From an uncultured Pelosinus sp. (lineage in GTDB: Bacteria; Bacillota; Negativicutes; UMGS1260), in contig URQW01000096.1 in the NCBI GenBank assembly GCA_900550105.1, forward strand, positions 1-10,077: a DNA stretch of 10,077 nucleotides, in the 5' to 3' direction. A program made the position numbers and the translations under genes. This document shows, piece by piece, positions 1 through 6,328 of the stretch. Numbering within the stretch: position 1 is the stretch's first letter; every line of letters begins with the position of its first letter. Under the pieces are notes generated by a model. It was not told the DNA's origin. It did not search any database and was given only the letters and a program-made list of their open reading frames with translations.

Positions 1-884
1 TCATAAGCAGCTTCTGTCGCTCGAATTCCTTCCACAACCATTTTACTGCCCTCTTGAATCTCCGTCATACTTTGCCCAGCGGCAAGCATCAGTCCGGCAC
101 GACGATTCCGACTATGACGGCTGGTACAAGTAACAATTAAATCGCCCGCGCCGCTCATACCGGAAAAAGTGTCATTGGTTGCGCCCATGGCCACGCCAAG
201 ACGACGAATTTCAACAAGGCCTCTGGTCATCAATGCTGCTTTGGCATTATCGCCAAAGCCTAGTCCTTCGGCAATGCCTGCACAAAGAGCAATAATATTT
301 TTTAAGGCGCCGCCTAGTTCGACGCCAATAATATCGTCATTTGTATAAGGCCGAAAGGCTGTTGTCATAAGGAGTGTCTGCACAAGCTCCGCCGCCGTCC
401 GATTCGCTGAAGCCACCACAGTCGCTGCTGGTGAACCAAGAGCCACTTCTTCAGCATGATTCGGTCCGGATAAAGCCACAACGGCGCCTGCTTCAGGCAT
501 TACCTGTGCTAAAATTTCTGACATACGATAATAGGTTTTGGCCTCAAGCCCTTTCGCGGCGCTCACGAGAATCGCCCCTTTTGCTATATAAGGCTTGACT
601 CGTTCGGCCATTTCCCGCATGACTTTTGAGGGATTTACGAAAAAAATCACCGAAGCTTCCGTTACGGCTTCCGCTAAATCCGTAGTGATCGCTAATGAAT
701 CAGGCAAAGCAACGCCAGGCAGATAGGTCTTATTTTCCCGATCTTGGTTCATTGCTTGGGCCTGATTGTCGCTGCGCGCCCACAGATAAACCTGCCTGTT
801 TTCGGTGGCGGCTTGACTGCTTTCACTTAACAGTTTCGCTAAAGCAGTACCCCAACTGCCAGCGCCGATTACAGCAATTTTCAT
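1..884 (-). CDS. gpsA: Glycerol-3-phosphate dehydrogenase [NAD(P)+], 3' end cut by window edge
   Basis: GpsA reduces dihydroxyacetone phosphate to sn-glycerol 3-phosphate in the cytoplasm, supplying the backbone for phospholipids. I translated 294 codons by hand from the ATG at 882-884; no stop occurs before the left edge, and roughly 40-50 C-terminal residues are missing by comparison with the usual ~330-340. The N-terminal dinucleotide fold shows GAGSWGTALA (residues 7-16). The conserved SAAKGLE (108-114) and SGPNHAEEV (139-147) follow, then the catalytic-lysine block ELGGALKNI (189-197, K195). SGAGDL (244-249) and the SRNRR stretch (258-262) complete the signature. About six extra residues seem to sit between the first helix and the second strand (near residues 20-30), and VNPSK (83-87) replaces the common V-P-S form; neither breaks the fold. 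An AAGGAG at 893-898, inside the end of plsY, is spaced 8 nt from the ATG. It is the last gene seen of the DUF512-der-plsY-gpsA unit, only 5 nt after plsY, whose acyltransferase uses its product. Confidence 0.96.
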   Translation of the reverse strand, partial: MKIAVIGAGSWGTALAKLLSESSQAATENRQVYLWARSDNQAQAMNQDRENKTYLPGVALPDSLAITTDLAEAVTEASVIFFVNPSKVMREMAERVKPYIAKGAILVSAAKGLEAKTYYRMSEILAQVMPEAGAVVALSGPNHAEEVALGSPAATVVASANRTAAELVQTLLMTTAFRPYTNDDIIGVELGGALKNIIALCAGIAEGLGFGDNAKAALMTRGLVEIRRLGVAMGATNDTFSGMSGAGDLIVTCTSRHSRNRRAGLMLAAGQSMTEIQEGSKMVVEGIRATEAAY

Positions 885-889
885 GAAGC

Positions 890-1504
890 TCACTCCTTCT
901 TCACGATATTTTTGCTATTGCCTGGCTTAATTTTAAGCTCTTCGCCGCGCAGCAATCTACCGATATTGGGTTTATGACGATAAATAACAAATAAAGCCGC
1001 TAGTAGGCCAAAGATAAAATATTCCATTTGCACTTGAAAAAACCACATGCACACAGGAACAAGGAAAGCTGCCACAATCGAGCCAAGCGATACATAGCGA
1101 GTAACGAGAACAATAAGCAGCCACACAGTAAACACAATTGCCGTAACTTTTGGCACAAGAACTGCAATTACGCCAAGGCCAGTCGCTACGCCACGACCGC
1201 CTTGAAATTTCAAGAAAATAGGCCAGTTATGACCACAAATTGCAGCAATCCCCCCAGCCAAACTGCCAAGCGGCGTACCAACTAAATAAGCACCCAAATA
1301 AACACCGGCGATTCCTTTTGCCGCATCAGTGAGCAAAACAAACAACGCTGGTTTAGGCCCAAGCACACGAAAGGCGTTCGTCGCACCGATATTTTTGCTG
1401 CCAAACTGACGAATATCAACTTGGCAGAAATATTTTCCGATTAAAAGACCGTTAGGAATGGAACCGATCAAATAACTTACGAGCAGTGTCATGACATATT
1501 CCAT
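890..1504 (-). CDS. plsY: Acyl-phosphate:glycerol-3-phosphate acyltransferase PlsY
   Basis: PlsY is an integral membrane enzyme that transfers an acyl chain from acyl-phosphate to position 1 of sn-glycerol 3-phosphate, the first committed step of phosphatidic acid synthesis in most bacteria using PlsX/PlsY. The 204-residue length is normal. The sequence is a chain of hydrophobic segments carrying the family motifs: GSIPNG (14-19), GSKNIGATNAFR (35-46), GHNWPIFLKFQGGRGVATG (91-109) and the late YRHKPNIGRLLRGEE block (about 175-189). The third motif reads QGGRG where KGGKG is typical, a conservative change. The start is the ATG at 1502-1504, with AAGGAG at 1512-1517 and a 7-nt spacer; a second in-frame ATG four codons later is less well placed. 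It lies 13 nt after der and 5 nt before gpsA, so the three are very likely cotranscribed, and PlsY consumes the product of GpsA. Confidence 0.97.
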   Translation of the reverse strand: MEYVMTLLVSYLIGSIPNGLLIGKYFCQVDIRQFGSKNIGATNAFRVLGPKPALFVLLTDAAKGIAGVYLGAYLVGTPLGSLAGGIAAICGHNWPIFLKFQGGRGVATGLGVIAVLVPKVTAIVFTVWLLIVLVTRYVSLGSIVAAFLVPVCMWFFQVQMEYFIFGLLAALFVIYRHKPNIGRLLRGEELKIKPGNSKNIVKKE

Positions 1505-1517
1505 TGTAAAACTCCTT

Positions 1518-2840
1518 TTATTCTTCTTGTTTTTTCCCGCGCATAATCAGGTGAAGCGGCGTTCCTTCAAAACCAAAGGCTTCCCTGAGCTTATTTTCCA
1601 AGTAACGATTATAAGAGAAATGCACGATTTCCGGCTCGTTGACAAAGAAAATGAAAGTAGGCGGCTTTACGCTGGCCTGCGTCGTATAGTAAATTTTCAA
1701 TTTCCGGCCTTTATCCGATGGCGGCGGACTGATGTGAATCGCATCCTCAACCACCTGATTCAACACGCTGGTAGAGACGCGCATGCTATGCTGCTCAGCC
1801 ACATATTTAATAATTTCAGTTACGCGCTGAATCCGCTGTTTTGTCAAAGCGGAAATAAAGAGAACTGGCGCATACTGCATAAAAGCAAGCTCGCTGCGAA
1901 TGTTATCAGTATAGCGCAGTGTGGTTTTGTCGTCTTTTTCCACGAGATCCCATTTATTGACGACAATGGCCACACCTTTACCTGCTTCATGAGCATAACC
2001 GGCAATCTTCTTATCTTGTTCCGTAATACCGTCAGTCGCATCAATGACCATAAGAACGACGTCACAACGGTCTACGGCTCGCAGTGAACGCATGACACTA
2101 TAGCGTTCTACGGCAATCTCCACTTTAGAACGGCGACGCATTCCTGCTGTATCAATGAGAACATATTTCTGACCGTCTTTGACAAAATGCGTGTCAATGG
2201 CATCGCGGGTCGTACCAGGAATGTCACTCACAATAACTCGATCTTCGCCTAAAATAGCATTAACCATCGAGGATTTTCCCACATTGGGTCGACCAATAAA
2301 AGCGACTTTGATTTGATCGTCTTCCACTGTGTCGGCATCATCTTTCGGCAAAGCTTTGACAATTTCATCAAGTAAATCGCCTGTATTCAGCGCATTCGCC
2401 GCCGAAATAGGAATCGGCTCGCCAAGTCCCAGATTGTAAAATTCATAAAGTTCCATACTATCTTTTGGACTATCTACTTTGTTTACAGCTAAAATCACCG
2501 GTTTTTTCGCCCGGCGCAACATAGAAGCTACTTCTTCATCAGATTGAGTCATACCGGCTTTGGCATCCACCATAAATAAAATTACATCGGCTTCTTCCAT
2601 GGCTAGTTTTGCCTGAATACGAATATTCGTCGAAATAATATCCTCAGCCATTACTTCAATTCCGCCTGTATCAATCATGGTAAAGGTGCGGTCAAGCCAT
2701 TCCGCATCCATATAAAGGCGATCGCGTGTTACACCAGGAAAATCTTCTACAATCGCCACTCTTTTTTTCGCAATACGATTAAAGAGCGTCGATTTACCAA
2801 CATTCGGTCTTCCTACAATCGCTACAATTGGTTTACTCAT
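1518..2840 (-). CDS. der: Ribosome biogenesis GTPase Der (EngA)
   Basis: Der is an essential GTPase with two tandem GTP-binding domains that helps mature the 50S ribosomal subunit. Numbering from the ATG I chose (440 residues, the normal length), domain 1 has GRPNVGKS (10-17), DTGG (57-60), NKVD (120-123) and SAA (146-148). Domain 2 has GRPNVGKS (183-190), DTAG (230-233) and NKWD (295-298). A C-terminal KH-like domain covers about 350-440 and ends in a charged tail. The longest frame begins at a GTG at 2847-2849, but that GTG is part of the Shine-Dalgarno sequence GGAAGGTGAG (2845-2854). The ATG at 2838-2840, giving MSKPIVAIVG, matches the usual Der N-terminus; an ATG one codon earlier is also possible. 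The gene follows the DUF512 gene after 79 nt and precedes plsY by 13 nt. A der-plsY-gpsA order is common in Firmicutes. Confidence 0.97.
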   Translation of the reverse strand: MSKPIVAIVGRPNVGKSTLFNRIAKKRVAIVEDFPGVTRDRLYMDAEWLDRTFTMIDTGGIEVMAEDIISTNIRIQAKLAMEEADVILFMVDAKAGMTQSDEEVASMLRRAKKPVILAVNKVDSPKDSMELYEFYNLGLGEPIPISAANALNTGDLLDEIVKALPKDDADTVEDDQIKVAFIGRPNVGKSSMVNAILGEDRVIVSDIPGTTRDAIDTHFVKDGQKYVLIDTAGMRRRSKVEIAVERYSVMRSLRAVDRCDVVLMVIDATDGITEQDKKIAGYAHEAGKGVAIVVNKWDLVEKDDKTTLRYTDNIRSELAFMQYAPVLFISALTKQRIQRVTEIIKYVAEQHSMRVSTSVLNQVVEDAIHISPPPSDKGRKLKIYYTTQASVKPPTFIFFVNEPEIVHFSYNRYLENKLREAFGFEGTPLHLIMRGKKQEE

Positions 2841-2844
2841 CATT

Positions 2845-2854
2845 CTCACCTTCC
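2845..2854 (-). promoter_or_regulatory. Shine-Dalgarno site of der (decides the start)
   Basis: On the minus strand the bases read GGAAGGTGAG. AAGGTGA pairs with the 3' end of 16S rRNA (complement AAGGAGGTGA). The ATG at 2838-2840 lies at normal distance, while the GTG at 2847-2849 lies inside the site and is therefore an unlikely start. The pairing is inferred from the standard anti-Shine-Dalgarno sequence, since no 16S gene is in the window. Confidence 0.7.
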
Positions 2855-2856
2855 AA

Positions 2857-2878
2857 AATTCAACCTTTAATTCAACCT
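2857..2878 (-). repeat. Two 10-nt direct copies in the der leader
   Basis: On the minus strand AGGTTGAATT occurs twice with a 12-nt period (2857-2866 and 2869-2878), just upstream of the der ribosome-binding site. Each copy contains AGG, so the duplicate resembles weak extra ribosome-binding sequence. This 79-nt spacer between the DUF512 gene and der has no convincing promoter or hairpin that I can see. The repeat is short and could be chance. Confidence 0.4.
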
Positions 2879-2919
2879 CTGGATTCGATCTTTAATCAGC
2901 CCTTGAGTCGATAAATCCT

Positions 2920-4227
2920 TTAGTTCCAGTTTTTCAATAGTTCCAGTAAATCCTTGGCAAACCAGGCCAAACGCACGGGGGTATTGAGAGCTTCGCTCAC
3001 GTGATCTGGCGTTTTGCCGTCTAAAAAGATATGCTCGCCCTTGCGTAAAGCCACGCCAGGTAAAACCAGCCCATCCATTTCACCGCCAAGAGCCTGCAAT
3101 TGATTAATAATATCGGTGGCAGTTAAAAGTCCGGTCACAGTAATAGCTTTGCCAAAAAAAGTATTTTCAATCGGCACTACGCGAACCTTTAAATTCGCAA
3201 TAGCAAGTTCTTCGGTCAAAGGAGCAATAATTTTCGCAGCGGAAGCGCCACAGACTACAGTCAAATGAAAGGGCTTTTCGTAACCAGCTGCTGCTTTCTC
3301 CGTTTCCTGCCATTCATCAATAAAGCTGCGAACAAGACCAATGCCATTTTCAAGCTGAGGAAATCCATCATAATCCTCTGTTTTCGGCAAAGGACGGCCT
3401 GCCGCCATGTAAAACTCATCGCCAAGATGAACAAAAGTGCGATCTTGTTCCTTCCGGCATTGTTCCTGCCACGAAGAAACTTCATCAATAATGGTTCCTG
3501 CTTCCTCGGCCGTAAAGCCTCTGAGTTCAAAGCACTTTTCCCGGTAGCGGGTTAAGCCAACCGGAACAATCGCCATAGAGAGTACGGAAGACGACAGCGC
3601 ATACAAATCCTCAAAAGTCTTTTTTAAGGCAGGGCCGTCATTAAAGCCAGGACATAATACAACTTGGGCATGAAAATCGACGCCAATATCAATCAAAGCC
3701 TTGAGCTGCTGCATAATCTGTCCTGCTCGTTTGTTATTGAGCATACGCGAGCGTAGTTCACCGTCTGTCGTATGAACTGATATAAAGAGCGGCGATAAGT
3801 GCAGCTTCTTAATCCGTTCCATATCGTTAGGTCCGATATTCGATAAGGTGACAAAATTTCCATAAAGGAACGAAAGTCGATAATCGTCGTCTTTTACATA
3901 CAAACTTTGCCGCATACCTGTGGGCATCTGATCAACAAAGCAAAAAATACAACGATTGCCGCACCGTCTCACGCCGTCAAAAACAGCGCTTTCGAACTCA
4001 ATCCCCAGATCTTCATCGAAATCTTTTTCTATTTCTATTTCAACAATTTCTCCCGATGCTTTTTCAATAACAAGTTCCACAAATTCATCAGATAAGGCAA
4101 AGCTAAGATCAATCAAATCCTCTACGCTTTCACCATTTACACTGATTAGTGCATCACCAGAAACAAGGCCTATTTCCTCGGCAATGCTCTCAGGCTGAAC
4201 ACTTGCAATTAAGGCTTTATATGCCAA
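2920..4227 (-). CDS. DUF512 family protein: PDZ-like domain plus radical SAM domain
   Basis: This belongs to the DUF512 family found near der in many anaerobic Firmicutes; its biochemical role is not established. Residue numbers count from the upstream GTG at 4236. Residues about 8-75 form a PDZ-like domain, with GLVSGDALISVNGESV at 23-38. Next comes CGNRCIFCFVDQMP with C92, C96 and C99 in the CxxxCxxC spacing of radical SAM enzymes, which holds a 4Fe-4S cluster and binds S-adenosylmethionine. The rest, about 100-438, fits the DUF512 C-terminal region. No signal peptide or membrane segment is visible, so it should be cytoplasmic. I prefer the TTG at 4225-4227 as start: the GTG lies inside the Shine-Dalgarno sequence GAGGTGAG (4232-4239), whereas the TTG is 4 nt beyond it. 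That gives about 435 residues. It heads the unit with der, plsY and gpsA. A substrate cannot be named from sequence. Confidence 0.92.
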   Translation of the reverse strand: MAYKALIASVQPESIAEEIGLVSGDALISVNGESVEDLIDLSFALSDEFVELVIEKASGEIVEIEIEKDFDEDLGIEFESAVFDGVRRCGNRCIFCFVDQMPTGMRQSLYVKDDDYRLSFLYGNFVTLSNIGPNDMERIKKLHLSPLFISVHTTDGELRSRMLNNKRAGQIMQQLKALIDIGVDFHAQVVLCPGFNDGPALKKTFEDLYALSSSVLSMAIVPVGLTRYREKCFELRGFTAEEAGTIIDEVSSWQEQCRKEQDRTFVHLGDEFYMAAGRPLPKTEDYDGFPQLENGIGLVRSFIDEWQETEKAAAGYEKPFHLTVVCGASAAKIIAPLTEELAIANLKVRVVPIENTFFGKAITVTGLLTATDIINQLQALGGEMDGLVLPGVALRKGEHIFLDGKTPDHVSEALNTPVRLAWFAKDLLELLKNWN

Positions 4228-4231
4228 ACTA

Positions 4232-4239
4232 CTCACCTC
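4232..4239 (-). promoter_or_regulatory. Shine-Dalgarno site of the DUF512 gene (points to a TTG start)
   Basis: The minus strand reads GAGGTGAG followed by TAGT and then TTG. The strong match to the anti-Shine-Dalgarno sequence favours initiation at TTG 4225-4227. The in-frame GTG at 4234-4236 overlaps the ribosome-binding site itself. No ATG lies nearby in frame. Upstream, a GATAAT at the edge of an AT-rich stretch could be a -10 element, but I find no acceptable -35, so the promoter of this unit is unresolved. Confidence 0.65.
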
Positions 4240-4294
4240 AAAATCATAATTCCTTATTATCTAGCCTTTTCCTGCTTAGCTAGAAATACAAAGG

Positions 4295-4323
4295 AAAAGA
4301 GTGATGAAAAACATCACTCTTTT
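4295..4323 (-). terminator. Intrinsic terminator after spoIIP
   Basis: A perfect 12-bp stem (arms 4295-4306 and 4312-4323) with a 5-nt A/T loop carries the core GAGTGATG/CATCACTC flanked by A and T runs. Read on the minus strand it ends in CTCTTTTCCTTTG, a T-rich tail, and it starts 46 nt beyond the spoIIP stop codon. It separates the spoIIP unit from the DUF512-der-plsY-gpsA unit. The A-run on the other side means it could also work in the opposite direction, although no plus-strand gene is visible. Confidence 0.85.
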
Positions 4324-4369
4324 GTACACCAGAATGAACACCTAATTAATCATATCATGAACTTGCTAT

Positions 4370-5506
4370 TTATTCATCCTTTTTCTTTCCATCTTCCGCT
4401 TTGTTTTCCGCTTTTTCTTGTTTTGCCGCAAATAAATTTACAAATTCCGTAGTGGTAAATTGCTTCAGTTTTGCCTTGGCTTCTTTCATACTGCCTGTGC
4501 TGAGCAGGAGAAACAGTGCAGCGCCAATCACAATCACCACAGCCATAATGCCCATCGATTTAACGGCCCCCGATGGCCCTGTCGTAGTGGTACCGACACC
4601 AGCCTGTCCACTCACGCCATTGGCGCCGCTTTTGGCAATTACGCCAGGAAGCACATCGGCAAATAAGGCAATACCGCGTTCGGCTTCTTCTTTACTATTC
4701 GTATGAGCTCCTACTTCTAGTAACATGGATCGGGGAAACAAGTCCTGATTATAATCGCCGCCTTTGGCAAAAAAGATCCCTTTAATGAGTCCCGGATGCT
4801 TCGTATCCGCTACCGATTTAAGCTGCAACGCATAGTCTTCAATCTGCTTGCCTGTAGGACCATACTGGCCCACAACGAGCTGCACCTTCGTCACATCCTG
4901 ACCATTGATCTGTGTCTGATAGACCTGCGGTGGCGTTGAATCGCGATGTACGTCAAAAATCGCATCAGGCTGTTCTTTTAAGAGATCAGCTGCAGTCCGT
5001 CGCGACCGCTCATAGGCCATATCATCATGCGGATCATGCTTTGCCTCAGAATGAATCACGGTCATTCCCTGCGCTTCTAACGCCTTTGCAAACGAATCGC
5101 CGACTTGAAAAATTCCGCCGCCGCCGCGAATGCTGTCCGTGCCGTCAGAAGGAACGTAGGATTCGTCCGTATGGGTATGGTAAATAGCAATTTTCCCTTT
5201 ATCTTCAGCTGTCGCAACAGAAAAATTGAACCACTGCGGCAGCCAGCTGCCAAAAGTTTTTTCCTGTTGCGGCAAATCTGTCGTTCCCAAATACTTTCCT
5301 TGGGCCCTATCACCCGTTATTGAAACAATTTCATAGCGCTTATTGTCAGCCGTCAAAACCTGATCGCCCTTGCGAACTTTCCAGCCGGTCTCGTAAACAA
5401 CTTGACCGCCTTCATCAATGATTTGATAGTAATTTTCGGCGGCGTAAACCCGCAGCGGCAACAGTTGCAGTAATAGAATAATAATCGTCAGAAGCCATCT
5501 ATTCAT
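4370..5506 (-). CDS. spoIIP: Stage II sporulation protein P (SpoIIP), cell-wall amidase/endopeptidase of engulfment
   Basis: SpoIIP is an exported, membrane-anchored peptidoglycan hydrolase. With SpoIID and SpoIIM (not in this window) it thins the septal wall and drives engulfment of the forespore. Numbering from the ATG at 5504-5506 gives 378 residues. Residues 5-18 form a hydrophobic signal/anchor ending in VYA-AEN, a possible cleavage site. Residues about 27-75 are an extracytoplasmic N-terminal region. The catalytic domain shows YHTHTDESY (109-117), DVHRD (185-189), NQDL (253-256) and LLEVGAHTN (262-270), the family's metal and active-site blocks. A second hydrophobic segment at about 318-336 is followed by a lysine/glutamate-rich tail, so both ends may be membrane-bound. 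The longest-frame GTG at 5513-5515 lies inside the ribosome-binding sequence GGCGGTGG. The chosen ATG overlaps the stop of the DUF1614 gene by 8 nt, indicating translational coupling. In Bacillus spoIIP is under sigma-E; I could not find a convincing sigma-E site here. Confidence 0.94.
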   Translation of the reverse strand: MNRWLLTIIILLLQLLPLRVYAAENYYQIIDEGGQVVYETGWKVRKGDQVLTADNKRYEIVSITGDRAQGKYLGTTDLPQQEKTFGSWLPQWFNFSVATAEDKGKIAIYHTHTDESYVPSDGTDSIRGGGGIFQVGDSFAKALEAQGMTVIHSEAKHDPHDDMAYERSRRTAADLLKEQPDAIFDVHRDSTPPQVYQTQINGQDVTKVQLVVGQYGPTGKQIEDYALQLKSVADTKHPGLIKGIFFAKGGDYNQDLFPRSMLLEVGAHTNSKEEAERGIALFADVLPGVIAKSGANGVSGQAGVGTTTTGPSGAVKSMGIMAVVIVIGAALFLLLSTGSMKEAKAKLKQFTTTEFVNLFAAKQEKAENKAEDGKKKDE

Positions 5507-6233
5507 TCGGTCCACCGCCTTCGGGAAAGCGCTGTGGTTCGTTTTTTTTCTTTTTCCCCTTTTCCGTTAACTCTTTACTAAATTCATAGAGGCCTTCATT
5601 ATGAATCGGCCCAGCAACATGGCCGCCCTGCAATTTTTCTCTTGTCTCGCCAACAAGCTCGGCAATCATAATACCAACAAGTCCCGCGATGACAGTGACA
5701 TCAAGGGCGCCAGCGCCGCCAATGGCTGTCGTTCCAGCTGTTTGCGTGCGAAGCAGCGTAACCATATGCCAGATATCACTTAATACGATGCCCAGAACAC
5801 CGCCAATAAAGGCGCTGCGCCGTGAACGGCCTGCAATATAAGCAATGAGCCCGGCAGCAATTCCGTAAATCAGCTTAGGATCTAAAAACATGCTTTCTGG
5901 CTCGTCCGGCAAATACTTAGAACCAAGCATAACGGCTGCAGCTACGAGCAGGGCGCTTACAATCGCCCGAACTCTTTCTGCCGTTTGGTCAGCCTTTACA
6001 ATGAGCCAAATCGACAAGAGTAAGGGAAGTACGGCCCCGCCGATATTGACCGTAACTTCTACAGGCGAACGCAAAATCGTAATATCCATAAAACTTCCGA
6101 TGATCATTGCAGCAATAAACAGCATCGCCTGCTTATCTGTAAGCCGCATTCTGTCTAATAGCCGTTGAGCCAGACCAAAATAAATTAATACAGCCATAAT
6201 GATAAGCAAAACCATTCCGAGCGGCATCCCCAT
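5499..6233 (-). CDS. DUF1614 family multi-pass membrane protein, partner gene of spoIIP
   Basis: A 244-residue integral membrane protein with about seven hydrophobic segments (roughly 3-22, 36-50, 62-80, 88-105, 120-134, 140-158, 174-195) and a hydrophilic, lysine-rich, presumably cytoplasmic C-terminal tail. The NIGGA motif (63-67) and the late IGGAGALD motif fit my memory of the DUF1614 family, whose function is unknown; the assignment rests on motif recognition only. The frame extends 20 codons further upstream, but that stretch is polar and lysine-rich. The ATG at 6231-6233 has a good Shine-Dalgarno sequence (GAGAGGTGG, 6240-6248) 6 nt away, so I start there. The stop codon lies inside the first codons of spoIIP (ATGAATAG, 5499-5506). 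Such overlap suggests the two proteins are made in linked amounts and perhaps act together at the sporulation septum; this is inference. Confidence 0.8.
   Translation of the reverse strand: MGMPLGMVLLIIMAVLIYFGLAQRLLDRMRLTDKQAMLFIAAMIIGSFMDITILRSPVEVTVNIGGAVLPLLLSIWLIVKADQTAERVRAIVSALLVAAAVMLGSKYLPDEPESMFLDPKLIYGIAAGLIAYIAGRSRRSAFIGGVLGIVLSDIWHMVTLLRTQTAGTTAIGGAGALDVTVIAGLVGIMIAELVGETREKLQGGHVAGPIHNEGLYEFSKELTEKGKKKKNEPQRFPEGGGPNE
5512..5519 (-). promoter_or_regulatory. Shine-Dalgarno site of spoIIP within the DUF1614 gene
   Basis: GGCGGTGG on the minus strand lies in the final codons of the DUF1614 gene (encoding its glycine-rich end) and is 5 nt from the ATG at 5504-5506. It contains the GTG that would give the longest spoIIP frame. 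Ribosomes finishing the upstream gene would stop at 5499-5501, right at this start, which suits coupled re-initiation. Confidence 0.6.
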
Positions 6234-6302
6234 TGAATTCCACCTCTCACCTTTTTCTATAATTTTTCCTTTATAGTTTTTCCCCGCCTGCAAAAAATAT
6301 AC

Positions 6303-6328
6303 AAAAAAGCATGGCCGAAGCCATGCTT
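6303..6328 (-). terminator. Intrinsic terminator of the ispH-rpsA–fni unit, UUCG loop
   Basis: On the minus strand a 9-bp stem AAGCATGGC / GCCATGCTT closes on a TTCG tetraloop (arms 6307-6315 and 6320-6328) and runs into TTTTTTGT. The stem begins with two bases of the fni TAA stop codon (6327-6329), so termination starts essentially at the end of the gene. The stable UUCG-type loop, strong stem and T-run make it a textbook Rho-independent terminator. The 93 nt between this gene end and the DUF1614 ATG must hold the promoter of the DUF1614-spoIIP pair, but I see no confident match. Confidence 0.93.

Noticed and set aside
374..886. Two plus-strand open frames (374-598 and 695-886)
   Set aside because: Both are antisense to gpsA, whose translation on the minus strand is continuous with all family motifs.
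1491..2087. 198-codon plus-strand open frame opposite der
   Set aside because: It lies wholly antisense to the highly conserved der gene, has no recognisable domain and no ribosome-binding site; it is a shadow of codon bias in der.
4261..4283. CTAGC...GCTAG inverted repeat as an operator
   Set aside because: Only 5-bp arms with a 13-nt centre in AT-rich DNA; too short to distinguish from chance and no regulator gene nearby.
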